From positions 1,984,001 through 2,048,000 of the forward strand of contig NZ_CP110001.1 in assembly GCF_025947185.1 (NCBI RefSeq): a DNA stretch of 64,000 nucleotides, given 5' to 3'. Position 1 is the stretch's first letter; every line of letters starts with the position of its first letter. Under the pieces are notes generated by a model. It was given only the letters and a program-made list of their open reading frames with translations. It was not told where the DNA came from and made no database searches. The stretch comes from Flavobacterium sp. N2038. GTDB taxonomy: Bacteria; Bacteroidota; Bacteroidia; Flavobacteriales; Flavobacteriaceae. Position numbers and translations under genes: made by a program. Below, piece by piece: positions 31,820 through 41,951 of this stretch.

Positions 31820-33568
31820 ATGAAATGCACCAACTACCTATCAGTACTTGCAGCAACAATTTTATTTGCAAGCTGCAAAAGTTATCAAGAGATAACAAAA
31901 AAACCGGAACCCTTATATGAAGAAGTCAAGCTACCTTCATATGAAAGTAATTTTGACCTTGCGTTAAAAGTTGACTTAGCGAGTCTGGAAAGCAAATTAA
32001 ATGATGTATTAAAAAAAGGATACAGCATTTCTGACGACGGGACATTTGAATATAGATCCTGGATAAAAACAAAAGATCCGCTTTATAATCCAAATAAAAC
32101 AATCAAAACAAATAATCCTTTATATCACCCAAACGAATGGTTTAAGACAAAGGATCCTTTGTATCATCCGCATAAATGGCAAAAAATATTTGGGAAGAAA
32201 TTTAAATGCCCTTTTTATCATCCAAATGAATGGTTTAAAACCAAAGATCCATTATATAACCCAAATGAATGGATAGAGACTAATAATCCTTTGTATCATC
32301 CAAACGAGTGGATAGAAACTAAAGGTCCCGCAGTAGCAATAGGTTATAAATATGATGTTGATTTTAAGCTGAAAGAAGATGTAAAATTATCTTATGTTGA
32401 TGACAATACTTTAAAAGTCTCTGTTCCTATTTCATTTGATGGAGTTGTGGGCCTACAAGGAAGCCTGCCTGCGGCCTTTCAATTTGATAGAAAGAATTTT
32501 AATGGAGAAATTCAGTTTTTTATTAATGCAAGTTTTTCGATTACGCCAGAATGGTGTCCTAAAATTGGATTGACTGTAACGCATTCCTGGATATCAAACC
32601 CACAAATTGAGATCTTGGATAATATTAATATTTCTCTGACAGGAATAACAGATAAAAAATTAAAAGATATTGAAGGCAATGTAAGTAGGTTAATAGATCA
32701 ACAAATCAAATGTGAAATGATCACAGATATTGTTAAAGACAAGTGGAAATATTATGGTTTTGGTTTGCCGGCTCTTGCAAATGGAAAAGAATATCAATTG
32801 AATATTAATCCATCAAAAGCGGCATTGTCCGGGCTAAAAGTGTACAAGGATACTTTAGCTTTATATGCCGGAATAAAAGCAAATATTAGTCTTAACGATA
32901 AGATCATCAATACAACTACTTCACTTCCTTTATTAGAAGAGAAAACTCAAACGGAAAGTGAAATAAAAGCTTTTCTGCCATTGCTTATTAAGTATAATGA
33001 TATTGAATATACCGCTAATCAATATTTAAAAGACAATAAAGTAGTTCTAAAACCTGATGTTGTACTTAAACAAAAAGCTGAGGTGAAACTGCTTGAAATG
33101 AGTTTTTATCCAAATGGAGATGAAATTGTTGTAGGAGTAAAACTAAAAGCTAAATTGCCAGGAAGCCTATTGCCAGTTTCAGGATGGGTTTATTTACTAG
33201 GTAAACCAGTTATGACGAGCAATAAAAAATTTGAACTTCAGGACATAGATTTTACGATGACGGTCGATAATAAATTTTATCCGACAATATCTACGCTTTT
33301 CAAACCTTTAATTATTAATGAAATAAAAAAACAAACAACACGAGATCTAACGGATAATGTTTTAGATATTAAGAAAAAAATATTTGAAAAAATTAATTCA
33401 TTCAAACATGATGATATAGGTTTTACTATTGATGATATTGATTTTGGAATGCATGAGATTGTATTAGACAAAGAAGAAATAGCCTTGGTAGGTGAATTGA
33501 ATTCTAAATTCAACATATTTCTAAAAAGTAAAAAAGAACACAATGATCTTACTCAAAATGACAGATAA
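31820..33568 (+). CDS. DUF4403-type lipoprotein with inserted tandem repeat
   Basis: A 582-residue lipoprotein: MKCTNYLSVLAATILFASC puts the lipobox Cys at residue 19. The body resembles DUF4403, with SNFDLALKVDLASLESKLNDVL near the start and VGVKLKAKLPGSLLPVSGWVYLLG later. Residues about 82-170 are six 15-residue-scale repeats on the theme NPLYHPNEW (DPLYNPNKT, NPLYHPNEW, DPLYHPHKW, PFYHPNEW, DPLYNPNEW, NPLYHPNEW). Repeat number probably varies by slippage. It is 108 bp after the 30263 gene and likely co-transcribed; a stem-loop follows at 33638. Confidence 0.7.
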   Translation: MKCTNYLSVLAATILFASCKSYQEITKKPEPLYEEVKLPSYESNFDLALKVDLASLESKLNDVLKKGYSISDDGTFEYRSWIKTKDPLYNPNKTIKTNNPLYHPNEWFKTKDPLYHPHKWQKIFGKKFKCPFYHPNEWFKTKDPLYNPNEWIETNNPLYHPNEWIETKGPAVAIGYKYDVDFKLKEDVKLSYVDDNTLKVSVPISFDGVVGLQGSLPAAFQFDRKNFNGEIQFFINASFSITPEWCPKIGLTVTHSWISNPQIEILDNINISLTGITDKKLKDIEGNVSRLIDQQIKCEMITDIVKDKWKYYGFGLPALANGKEYQLNINPSKAALSGLKVYKDTLALYAGIKANISLNDKIINTTTSLPLLEEKTQTESEIKAFLPLLIKYNDIEYTANQYLKDNKVVLKPDVVLKQKAEVKLLEMSFYPNGDEIVVGVKLKAKLPGSLLPVSGWVYLLGKPVMTSNKKFELQDIDFTMTVDNKFYPTISTLFKPLIINEIKKQTTRDLTDNVLDIKKKIFEKINSFKHDDIGFTIDDIDFGMHEIVLDKEEIALVGELNSKFNIFLKSKKEHNDLTQNDR

Positions 33569-33637
33569 GTAGCATAGTAGAAACAATTACTAAACTTTGA
33601 CTCTTTAGGAAAAACCGAATGACGGAAAGTTTTTTAC

Positions 33638-33671
33638 ACCCTGCAAATACCAATTTGCAGGGTCTTTTTTT
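33638..33671 (+). terminator. CCCTGCAAAT stem-loop terminator, copy 3
   Basis: ACCCTGCAAAT and ATTTGCAGGGT form an 11-bp stem with a 4-nt loop and are followed by CTTTTTTT, the best terminator of the family, 70 bp past the DUF4403 gene. Confidence 0.85.
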
Positions 33672-33785
33672 AGTATCAAATCGTACTTTTAATTCTGAGA
33701 TTTTTTAACATATAAAAGATGTTATTTTAAGAATAAACTGATTTAAAAATCTTACATTACGGCTTCAAAATAAATGCCACAAAAG

Positions 33786-34220
33786 ATGAATCTAAGCATC
33801 TCAGTTAAACAATTAGGAAAAAAAAATCCGCTTCTTCAGGAAAAAAGTATCGCTTTAGCGCTAGAAAATCCTGTCATTACTACACAAAAACTCATAGAAT
33901 CGATTGTTGATCATCAGGTTCAATTGTTCCGTTCTTCATCCTTTGAGTTTGAAGACGAAGACAAAATCCATCTTCCAAAAGAAAATTACCTTCCCATTCT
34001 TACCGATACCGGAAAAGTGGGTTTCGGCGCACTTTACAATCACAACAAAGTAGATTTAGCCAAAGCACAGGAAAATGCCATTCAGGCTTTTGAAGATGGT
34101 TTATATGCCGTTTTCTATGGCGACGATCAGCTGGAAACTTTAACCGAAGAAATCGATTTATCTCAAAATAAGCCCATCACTTTTGTTAGGTTGACTTTCT
34201 TGGCGGGAAGTTACTGGTAG
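33786..34220 (+). CDS. small protein paired with the DUF4132 gene
   Basis: A 144-residue soluble protein: MNLSISVKQLGKKNPLLQEK, then FRSSSFEFEDEDKIHLPKEN and AIQAFEDGLYAVFYGDDQLE. Not recognised. An alternative ATG at 33774 adds four residues. It precedes the DUF4132 giant gene on the same strand (138 bp gap containing palindrome copy 4) and may be its partner. Confidence 0.6.
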   Translation: MNLSISVKQLGKKNPLLQEKSIALALENPVITTQKLIESIVDHQVQLFRSSSFEFEDEDKIHLPKENYLPILTDTGKVGFGALYNHNKVDLAKAQENAIQAFEDGLYAVFYGDDQLETLTEEIDLSQNKPITFVRLTFLAGSYW

Positions 34221-34311
34221 TTGGAAATCTCAATTTTTAAAATTCCAAATTCCAAAATTTGTTTGGGGAAATCCTTCGGCTTCGCTCAGGAAGGCAAAGT
34301 GAAGTAATCTA

Positions 34312-34329
34312 TCCCGATAGCTATCGGGA
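34312..34329. repeat. TCCCGATAGCTATCGGGA palindrome, copy 4
   Basis: A perfect copy 29 bp before the DUF4132 start at 34358. Confidence 0.85.
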
Positions 34330-34357
34330 CTACAGTCTAAAATCTAAAATAAACAAT

Positions 34358-37300
34358 ATGACAATAGAAGATCTTTTAAAAAGTAAAGTAATCGAGAATC
34401 CGATTAAGAGATTAAAAAAGGAACTGGAAGAAATTGCAAACAGCAATCTGGTTTCGAAACTATTATTAAAAACAAAACTTAAAAAAGAAGTGGCAGAGTT
34501 TGGTCTTGAACTACTAAAACTTCAGGACAGTTATTACTGCAATTATATTACTCTGGGCTCAAAAGAAGCCGAAAAGTTTGCCACGTTGGTAAAAGAGGAT
34601 ATGTGGGAAGATAAAAACTACTACGATTTGCTGCTTTACTTTTTTGGCGAAGAAAATGCTGCTTATGTAAAAGAAGCCTGGAGCAGACTTCCGCATAAAA
34701 TGTATCAGATTGGTTATACCCGAAGAGCTTTTAGAGCGCCAAATCATAAAAGTTATTTACTGATTAATCAGATCAATTTTCTGCGTTCTTTGCTAAACGC
34801 ACCTTACAAATACAATTATCAGGATAGTACGACTTTTTATTATGATTTGAGTATAGAAGATCAGATTCGTTATGATACCGAGATTTCAAATACCGGTAAT
34901 CAGTTTATGCTTTGGTCTTCGGCACTTGATTCTGGTAAGGAAAATCTGTTTCAATTATTTGAAGATATTATTTTCAATAAAGATCCAAGAGGAAAGGTTT
35001 CCAGAAATATCATCAAAGCACTTTTAAACAGCGAAAAACAACAAAACTGGGAGTTGGTAGAAAAATTATTGCTTGCCGCTCAGCGTCAGGAAGGTTTGCG
35101 CCAGACCATTCTTGAAGCGCTGGACGAAACCAGTATAGGAGCTTTGCAATACATGATTAAGGTTATTATTGACAATAAACTGACTCGTTTTTCATCGGTG
35201 GTAAGAGCGATTGATACCTGGACAGGCTTGGGTTGGGATTCTGAAAAAGAAACTACAGTTAGAAATATTATCGAGTTGGCTTACGGTTATTTTACAAAAC
35301 CAGAAACGATTCCGACTGGTATAAAAAGCAAAAATAATAATGAAGTCTATATGGCGCTTTGGGTTCAGGGCGTTTTGGATGTAGAGAAAACAGTTCCGTA
35401 TCTGCATGAATTGTTAGAAAAAGGTTCGGTTGAAAAGAAATCACTGGCATTGAAATTTGCCGGAGAAACTAACGATCCTTATATTGAAATGCCACTTTAT
35501 TTTAAAGCGATAGAAGATGATAATTTGCAGGTTTTGGCCTTTGCAGCTCCAAGAATGAATGATTTACTGGAAGCCAATACAAAATCTAAGTTTTATATTG
35601 AAAATGCAGATTATCCGAACTTTTTTGATAAAGTGTATCATCTTGCACAAAGCATTACAGAAAAAGAAAAAACTTTTGAAGGGAAAGTATTTTCGTGGCT
35701 CAATATCAAATTTGAAAGAGATACGCTTTATGCCGCTGCCATTAATTTGGTGGGCGACAACAACGAAAGATTAGAAGCGGTTTTACAACATTTTGAAGGT
35801 TTCTCGATCAATTTAAGAGAGAAACTGACCAGAAATTTATTGGGAAGTTTTTACAGCTATTCTTTTTACAGTCATCAAAATAATAACGATAAAAAGAAAA
35901 CAGAACCAACTGAATTTCAAAGAAATTTTGCCTTACGTATTTTAAAAGACAGGGGAGAATCTCTTGTGGCTTCGGCGGTGAATGTTTTAAAAGATTTGAG
36001 TTTAACGGAAGATGAATTGGTTATTTTTCAGGAATTATTTAAACGTAAAAATTCTAATTTAAAAAAGAATCTAACAGCGATTCTGATTAAACAAGAAGAT
36101 CCAAAAGTGATCAACTTTGTTCATCAGACCATAGAAAAAGGCGATTTAGAACAGCGTATGTCTATGTTGGACGTAATGCTTCAGCTTCAGAAAAATAACA
36201 AACTTACGGATAAAGTAAATGATTGGGTAAAAGACTATCTGCAAAGACCAAAGATTACAGAAAAGGAAACCAAATTTATTGAGCAGCTGGAACCTTCAAA
36301 AAAGCAAGATCTCTTAAGCGCAGAAAACGGTTACGGATTTTTTACGCCAAATGAATTTTCGATTTACGAATTGCCAAAATCAAACGGGGATTCTTTGTAT
36401 GCCAAATCGGTAAAAGCAGAACAATACGGTTTCTCAAAATCGATGTCGCATATTAAAACCGAGATCGAAAAGCTTTATAAATTGTTTGAAGAAAACAGAA
36501 ATTACGAATACGAAATTGAAAACTACGATAACAGCAGATCGACTGTTTTGCTTGGCAATACGTTTAGACAATTAAAAAATCTAAAAGACGAAACAAACTC
36601 AGAATTAGCAGCAGTAAATTATCCGTTGTATGAGGTTTGGGCGGGCTGGTTTGAAAATTCAGGTCTGGCCGAAAGAGATTTGTTTTTAATGACGCTTGTA
36701 AGTAGTTGTGACCGAAAAGTATGGCGGGATTTTTTAGATAAACATGTTTTTTATTATAAAGAATTATTGCCGCACCAAAACAAAAGAGGTTATGATTGGG
36801 ATAATGCAATTTTGAATATTCTGAATGCTTTGCAATTAAAATATGCTTTTAATGAAAAAGCCGATTTCCTGATCGATGCCTGCAGCGCATTGTATGCTGA
36901 TCTTCCGGAATCTGTAATAGAATTTGAATATAAGCCTGCTAAAGACGAGTATTATTACAATAACAACAACGGAGATGGCTGGCAGAGTCAGGGCTTTTTT
37001 GATATTTATCTGAATAAAATTGGTTTACTTGATTTAACAGAAGAACAGAATACTAAAGTATGGAATCTGTACAGATGGAGACAATTAAACGGTTTAGAAA
37101 AAAACAGATCTTTTGCCAAACCTCCGATTCATTTGTATGGCATTGCCTTTGAGCAAAATTTAATTACAGAAGGAGAATTGTACGAAGGTATTTTAGAACC
37201 GGAAAGAATTTCTGTTTTAACCAGCGAGAAGAAACATTACAGACATTTTGGAAGCGAAGATCTAATTAAAAAATTTCAGTTCCTGGTGCCAATGATAGAC

Positions 37301-39429
37301 AAAATCAGAGAGACATTTTTGGATATTGAGGTAAAAAGAGGTGATTCTAATACTTCGGTAACGCATTTGACTCAGAGTTTTCAGAAAATTTTTGGAGCTA
37401 ATCGTTTGGTTGAGCTTATTACAGCACTTGGTAAGGCAAGTTTGTACAAAGGCTATATTTATTCCTGGAGTTACACCGATTTAACCAAACAGAAATTATT
37501 TAGTTTCTTGTTAAAAAGATGTTATCCGCTGGCGACAGATACACAGGAAAGTTTTAATGAATTAATTAAAAAAGCCAAAATCTCTGAAGAAAAACTGATT
37601 CAGACTGCTATTTATGCGCCGCAATGGCAAAAGTTTATCAGTAATTATTTAGACTGGAATGGTCTGGATGAGGGAATTTGGTGGTTTCATGCGCATACCA
37701 AAACGGCAACATACAGTGCTGTAAATTCAGAATTGGAAAGTGAAGCAGCGAGATTTTCGACCTTAGATTTACAGGATTTTAAAGATGGTGCAGTAGATAA
37801 AAACTGGTTCACATCGGCTTATAAAAAATTAGGAAAAGCAAAATGGGAACTTTTATACGAATCTGCCAAGTATGTTACAGACGGAAACGGTCATCGTCGT
37901 GCAAGATTGTACGCAGATACGATTACAGGAGATTTGAAAATTAGAGAAGTTACTGCCAAAGTAAAAGACAAGCGTGATCAGGATTATCTGCGAGTGTACG
38001 GATTGGTTCCGTTAAGCAAAGCAAGTCCGGAAAAAGATATTTTGGCGCGTTACGAATATTTACAGCAGTTTAAAAAAGAAAGCAAAGAGTTTGGTTCGAT
38101 GAAACAAGCGAGCGAAGCTTTGGCTATTCGTGTGGCACTCGAGAACCTGGCGAGAAATGCGGGTTATCCGGATCCTGTTCGTTTAACATGGGCAATGGAA
38201 ACCAAACAAGTACAAAATATTTTATCAAAAGAAACTGAAGTAGTTTTGGATGATCTTACAATTAGTCTCGTAATTAACAAAGAAGGAAAAGCCGATTTGG
38301 TTACGTATAAAGGAGATAAAGAATTAAAATCGATTCCGCCGAAATACAAAAAAGACAAAGGCATTCTGGAATTAACGAATTACCGTAAAACCATGCGCGA
38401 GCAATGGACACGCTCCAGAAAAGGTTTGGAAGAAAGTATGATTCGCGGCGATGAGTTTTTATTTGCAGAAATGCAGAATCTTTTTGAGCATCCGATTATT
38501 TCGAAACATCTGGAGAAATTAGTTTTTATTTCTAATGACAATCAGATTGGTTTTTATGTCGATGGAAGTTTAGTAACCGGTTTAGGAGAAATGATTGCCC
38601 TAAATGAAAATCAAACTTTTAGAATTGCACACTGTTTTGATTTGCATAAAAACAATGTTTGGACAGATTTTCAGAAATATTGTTTTGATAATAAACTGCT
38701 GCAGCCTTTTAAACAAATCTTCAGAGAATTGTATGTTCCAACGCCAGACGAATTAAAAGAAAAATCAATTTCAAGGCGTTATGCAGGACATCAGGTACAG
38801 CCAAATCAGACTTTAGCACTGTTAAAAGGAAGAGGCTGGAAAGTAGATTATGAAGAAGGATTACAGAAAGTTTTCCATAAAGAAGGATATCAGGTAAAAA
38901 TGTATGCACTGGCAGACTGGTTCTCTCCAGCCGATGTAGAAAGCCCAACTTTGGAAACGATTGAATTCCATTCTTTAAAAGATTATAAAAACATTGCATT
39001 TGAAGATATAAATCCAAGGATTTTCTCAGAAGTAATGCGAGATATTGATTTAGTTGTAAGCGTTGCTCATGTAGGCGGAGTTGATCCGGAAGCGAGTCAT
39101 TCTTCTATCGAAATGAGAGCGGTATTATTGAGAGAAACACTGCGTTTATTCAAAATTAAAAATGTAGAAATTACAGGAAACCATGCGATTATAAAAGGAC
39201 AATTGGCAGAATACAGCGTTCATTTAGGAAGTGCTGTTGTACACCAGTTGCCGGTAAATATTTATCGATATTGCCAATTCATTCGCAACACAGAGGGCGT
39301 TTATTCCTGCCATTTGCAGACGACGATCCAAAATCGGCTGAGGTAATGTCTAAAGTTTTATTGTTTGCCAAAGACAATGAAATTCAGGATCCAACGATTT
39401 TAAGTCAGATTGATAAGACGTATGCGTAA
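34358..39429 (+). CDS. DUF4132 (MolR-like) giant protein, frameshifted near the 3' end
   Basis: A protein of about 1690 residues, soluble. A long HEAT-like helical N-terminal region (about 1-1250) is followed by the DUF4132-type C-terminal domain with RLTWAMETKQVQNIL, ISRRYAGHQVQPNQT and DLVVSVAHVGGVDPEASHSS. The frame from 34358 stops at 39346 after a garbled tail (VNIYRYCQFIR). One frame over, the DNA reads on as KYLSILPIHSQHRGRLFLPF ... TILSQIDKTYA to a TAA at 39427-39429, the expected ending. A one-base loss near 39252-39258 is the likely cause. The ATG at 34358 avoids a start that would cover palindrome copy 4. Confidence 0.8.
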
Positions 39430-39448
39430 TTAAGTAATTGATTGGACC

Positions 39449-39471
39449 TGACAGGTTTCAAAAACCTGTCA
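39449..39471. repeat. TGACAGGTTT hairpin
   Basis: TGACAGGTTT and AAACCTGTCA pair over 10 bp around CAA, 20 bp past the DUF4132 end. Same family as 14203 and 14574. Confidence 0.75.
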
Positions 39472-39592
39472 AGTCTCGTCGTAAATAATAAACAGATACA
39501 AAAAATCGTTGTAATCGGTGTTTTCGTGGTATCGAATCTGTAAATCTTAAATAGAATTAGTTTCACTACTCATACGATCAATAAAAAGCCAA

Positions 39593-39619
39593 TACCCTGC
39601 AAGTACCATTTGCAGGGTA
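39593..39619 (+). terminator. CCCTGCAAAT-type stem-loop, copy 4
   Basis: TACCCTGCAA and TTGCAGGGTA with a short loop, followed by a T-rich stretch; about 165 bp past the DUF4132 gene and just before the promoter of the 32-codon gene. Confidence 0.7.
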
Positions 39620-39650
39620 TTTTGTTATAAAAAATATATTTTAGATGTGT

Positions 39651-39683
39651 TTTGTTAAATTAATCCAAAAATAACTACATTTG
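39651..39683 (+). promoter_or_regulatory. promoter of the 32-codon peptide gene
   Basis: TTTG (39651-39654), a 21-bp spacer and TACATTTG (39676-39683) match the Bacteroidota promoter consensus. The ATG follows 31 bp later. Confidence 0.65.
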
Positions 39684-39714
39684 TACCTGTAATTAATAAT
39701 AGAAAAAAATACAT

Positions 39715-39813
39715 ATGATACTTTCAGTAAGCAAAAATTTTGAACGTTCGGCCGGAGATATTCCAGCTGATTGTACAGGATGCTATATGTATTTTTATGA
39801 AATTGTAATGTAA
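39715..39813 (+). CDS. 32-residue peptide gene with own promoter and terminator
   Basis: Codes for 32 residues, MILSVSKNFERSAGDIPADC at the start and TGCYMYFYEIVM at the end. Two Cys and four aromatic residues in the last twelve. Promoter at 39651 and a hairpin terminator at 39842-39873 frame it. No signal peptide. It could be a regulatory peptide, a leader, a toxin or a small-RNA gene with a chance frame. The 40238 gene, 425 bp on, has the same layout and a similar Cys-aromatic end. Confidence 0.5.
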   Translation: MILSVSKNFERSAGDIPADCTGCYMYFYEIVM

Positions 39814-39841
39814 AAATTAGAGTCAAACTCATCATAAAATA

Positions 39842-39873
39842 GAAAAGCGTCCTCATTTAAGGGCGCTTTTTTT
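39842..39873 (+). terminator. terminator of the 32-codon gene
   Basis: AAAGCGTCC and GGGCGCTTT pair around an 8-nt loop, followed by a T run (TTTTTTTG). Confidence 0.85.
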
Positions 39874-40237
39874 GTTTTTGAAACAATTTGAATTTACTCA
39901 ATGTGATAAAAAGAAATCTAAAATGATTAAAAAACAAACCATAACTAAAAATAATTAAAAAAATAAGTGACCAAATGTTTAATGATTAATCAAAATAGCG
40001 AAATATAGTCTTGGGAAGTAATCTAATGAGTAACAGTCATTTGATAAAAAGATAAATCTGCACCAGTTTGCGGACAGGGATTTCTTTATCTTTATTTTCG
40101 AGTTAACTAATTGATAGTCAGAAAATTAATCTTAAAAAAGATTTGGAAATATGATTTTTTCCTCTTTATCTTTGCCGAACAAAATTGAAACACAGCGTTT
40201 CAGAAAACAACAACAACAATTATAAAAAATAAATAAA
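39874..40237. other. gene-free AT-rich stretch
   Basis: No plausible gene or clear repeat is seen, apart from the promoter at 40142-40174 of the next small gene. Confidence 0.6.
40142..40174 (+). promoter_or_regulatory. promoter of the 31-codon peptide gene
   Basis: TTTG (40142-40145), a 21-bp spacer and TATCTTTG (40167-40174), the same spacing as the promoter at 39651. About 57 nt of leader separate the expected start from the ATG. Confidence 0.65.
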
Positions 40238-40333
40238 ATGAGTTTTAAATCATACATACATAACCCAGGATTAGTAGCCGCGACTTCGGATCGTGAATGC
40301 TTTTACATGTCGGTGCATCAATATAGGCAATAA
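40238..40333 (+). CDS. 31-residue peptide gene with own promoter and terminator
   Basis: Codes for MSFKSYIHNPGLVAATSDRE followed by CFYMSVHQYRQ. It shares with the 39715 peptide an acidic residue before a Cys followed by Phe/Tyr and Met, and the same promoter-ORF-terminator layout. No signal peptide and no known family recognised. A hairpin terminator follows 25 bp after the stop. Confidence 0.5.
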   Translation: MSFKSYIHNPGLVAATSDRECFYMSVHQYRQ

Positions 40334-40357
40334 GATAGTTATATCGTATTTGTTATG

Positions 40358-40385
40358 AAGCACCTTTAATCGGGTGCTTTTTTTG
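40358..40385 (+). terminator. terminator of the 31-codon gene
   Basis: AAGCACC and GGGTGCTT pair around TTTAATC, followed by a T run. Confidence 0.85.
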
Positions 40386-40398
40386 TGCCGATCGTTTA

Positions 40399-40475
40399 GC
40401 CACGAAGGTACAAAGTCACAAAGATTTTTAAGGAAAGATGAAAAATAAAACTTTGTGACTTAGCGCCTTAGTGGC
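40399..40475. repeat. GCCACGAAGG / CCTTAGTGGC inverted repeat
   Basis: GCCACGAAGGTACAAAGTCA and the complementary TGACTTAGCGCCTTAGTGGC form an imperfect 25-bp stem with a 27-nt loop. Pieces of the same repeat occur at 13998-14050, 20200-20235 and 55229-55255. Confidence 0.75.
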
Positions 40476-40506
40476 AGAGAAAAAGTTTAACAATAAAAAT
40501 TTAAGG

Positions 40507-40665
40507 ATGAATCAAGAAATAGGATTTGCGTCGGGCCTTAGTGGTCAAATAGACAAACAGGAGTCAAGTGAACCGTCATTTGCCTCAATTAAAAAGAAAA
40601 ATTTGGAACTGATTAACCTATGGAAAGAAAGGGTAAGTTTTAAGGAAATTATATATATCATTTAG
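40507..40665 (+). CDS. possible small ORF (52 aa)
   Basis: MNQEIGFASGLSGQIDKQES ... ending FKEIIYII. Soluble, partly helical, not recognised. No clear promoter or terminator. It may be a chance frame. Confidence 0.25.
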   Translation: MNQEIGFASGLSGQIDKQESSEPSFASIKKKNLELINLWKERVSFKEIIYII

Positions 40666-40776
40666 AGATATTTCTCTGGTAAAGCAAGGGTGCTTTTAAA
40701 CTTTTGTGATATTGGATTTCCCGGAAAAGCCTTCGATTTCCTGAGATTCCCAAGAATTGCAAAAAAATAAAATACC

Positions 40777-41280
40777 ATGCAAAACAATACATTACAACAA
40801 TATAAAACCGCAATTAGAAAAAAATACGAGATAGAAAAAGAAGGCAAGTACTTTGATTATTTGTACAAACCTTCTCGTGGACAACTTCGTGATTTGTGCT
40901 GGTTGATTTTCGAAAATAACCCAACAAAAGATGATTTGAATGTTTTCAGTAATCTATTGGGTCTAGATTTCGATCACAACAAAAAGAATAAGTTTAAGGA
41001 GAAGAAAGATAAGTTCAGACCTATTGAAACCTTCTTTAAAGGCGAAACTGATCCATCAAACATTGATGCTATAAATATGGCTGCAATTTTGGTTGATTTT
41101 GAGCTACGTCCTTTCAAAAAGTTTTACGAAAATTCTAAAACTGAAGAAACAAAAACAGTTAAACGGATTGAGAAAGCTAAAGGAGTTTTTGAAAAGAAGA
41201 GTACTGAAAAAAAGGAAAAGCCTGAAAAAAAATCTAAGAAAAGAAGTTTCTTTCTAGATTTTAAAAGCATGTTTTTCTAG
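40777..41280 (+). CDS. basic protein of unknown function
   Basis: A 167-residue protein with a folded N-terminal part (about 1-115: YFDYLYKPSRGQLRDLCWLI, INMAAILVDFELRPF) and a very basic Lys/Glu tail (about 120-160: EKKSTEKKEKPEKKSKKR). No signal peptide. The charged tail suggests nucleic-acid or membrane-surface contact. Not recognised. Palindrome copy 5 lies just after its stop. Confidence 0.6.
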   Translation: MQNNTLQQYKTAIRKKYEIEKEGKYFDYLYKPSRGQLRDLCWLIFENNPTKDDLNVFSNLLGLDFDHNKKNKFKEKKDKFRPIETFFKGETDPSNIDAINMAAILVDFELRPFKKFYENSKTEETKTVKRIEKAKGVFEKKSTEKKEKPEKKSKKRSFFLDFKSMFF

Positions 41281-41292
41281 GGGGTGCCACAC

Positions 41293-41309
41293 TCCCGATA
41301 GTTATCGGG
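41293..41309. repeat. TCCCGATAGTTATCGGG palindrome, copy 5 (degenerate)
   Basis: One central base differs from the perfect family core; flanked by GTGTGAAA as in copies 1 and 2. Confidence 0.7.
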
Positions 41310-41399
41310 TGTGTGAAAATATCTTAGCGATCCTTTGCGTAAACCTTTGCGCTCTTAGCGGTTAAAAAAGAAACACAATTATTTAAAAATTAAAAAAAA

Positions 41400-41945
41400 A
41401 TGAAAACTACAGATAAAATTATTATTATCGATTTGGAAGCCACATGTTGGCAGAGTGCGGTCCCGAAAGGTCAGCAAAATGAAATTATTGAAATCGGATT
41501 GGCGGTCTTAGATACAGAGACGGGCAAAATTTCGAAGAACAAAGGAATTTTAATAAAGCCTCAGCGTTCTAGTGTAAGTACGTTTTGTACAGAACTGACG
41601 ACTATTACTCAGGATTTATTGGATCAAAACGGAGTAAGTTTTGAAGATGCTGTTGATTTACTAATCGACGAATACAACCCCGATTTGTATACTTGGGCTA
41701 GTTACGGTCAGTACGATTTGAATATGCTTAGTAAGCAATGTAAATCGTTCGGTATTCCGTATCCAATGGGTGAGGAGCACATCAATGTAAAAGAGCATTT
41801 TGCAGAAAAGTTTGGTTTGAAAAGATCTACCGGAATGAATGGTGCACTTCAATTATTGAATATTCCGTTGGAAGGAACACATCACCGCGGAATTGACGAT
41901 GCTAAAAACATTGCCAAGATCTTGCATTGGTGTCTGAAAAATTAG
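41400..41945 (+). CDS. DEDDh 3'-5' exonuclease
   Basis: A 181-residue exonuclease of the RNase T / DNA polymerase III epsilon fold, closest in plan to ERI-1/KapD-type enzymes. Metal ligands: Asp and Glu in IIDLEATCW near residue 12, an Asp in YGQYDLNML, and the His and Asp in HHRGIDDAKN near the C-terminus. It would degrade RNA or DNA from the 3' end. Single-gene unit; convergent with the dioxygenase gene 6 bp away. Confidence 0.88.
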   Translation: MKTTDKIIIIDLEATCWQSAVPKGQQNEIIEIGLAVLDTETGKISKNKGILIKPQRSSVSTFCTELTTITQDLLDQNGVSFEDAVDLLIDEYNPDLYTWASYGQYDLNMLSKQCKSFGIPYPMGEEHINVKEHFAEKFGLKRSTGMNGALQLLNIPLEGTHHRGIDDAKNIAKILHWCLKN

Positions 41946-41951
41946 AATGAT

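Noticed and set aside
34259..34357. Upstream start for the DUF4132 gene at 34259
   Set aside because: The extra residues are coded by palindrome copy 4 and other intergenic repeat DNA.
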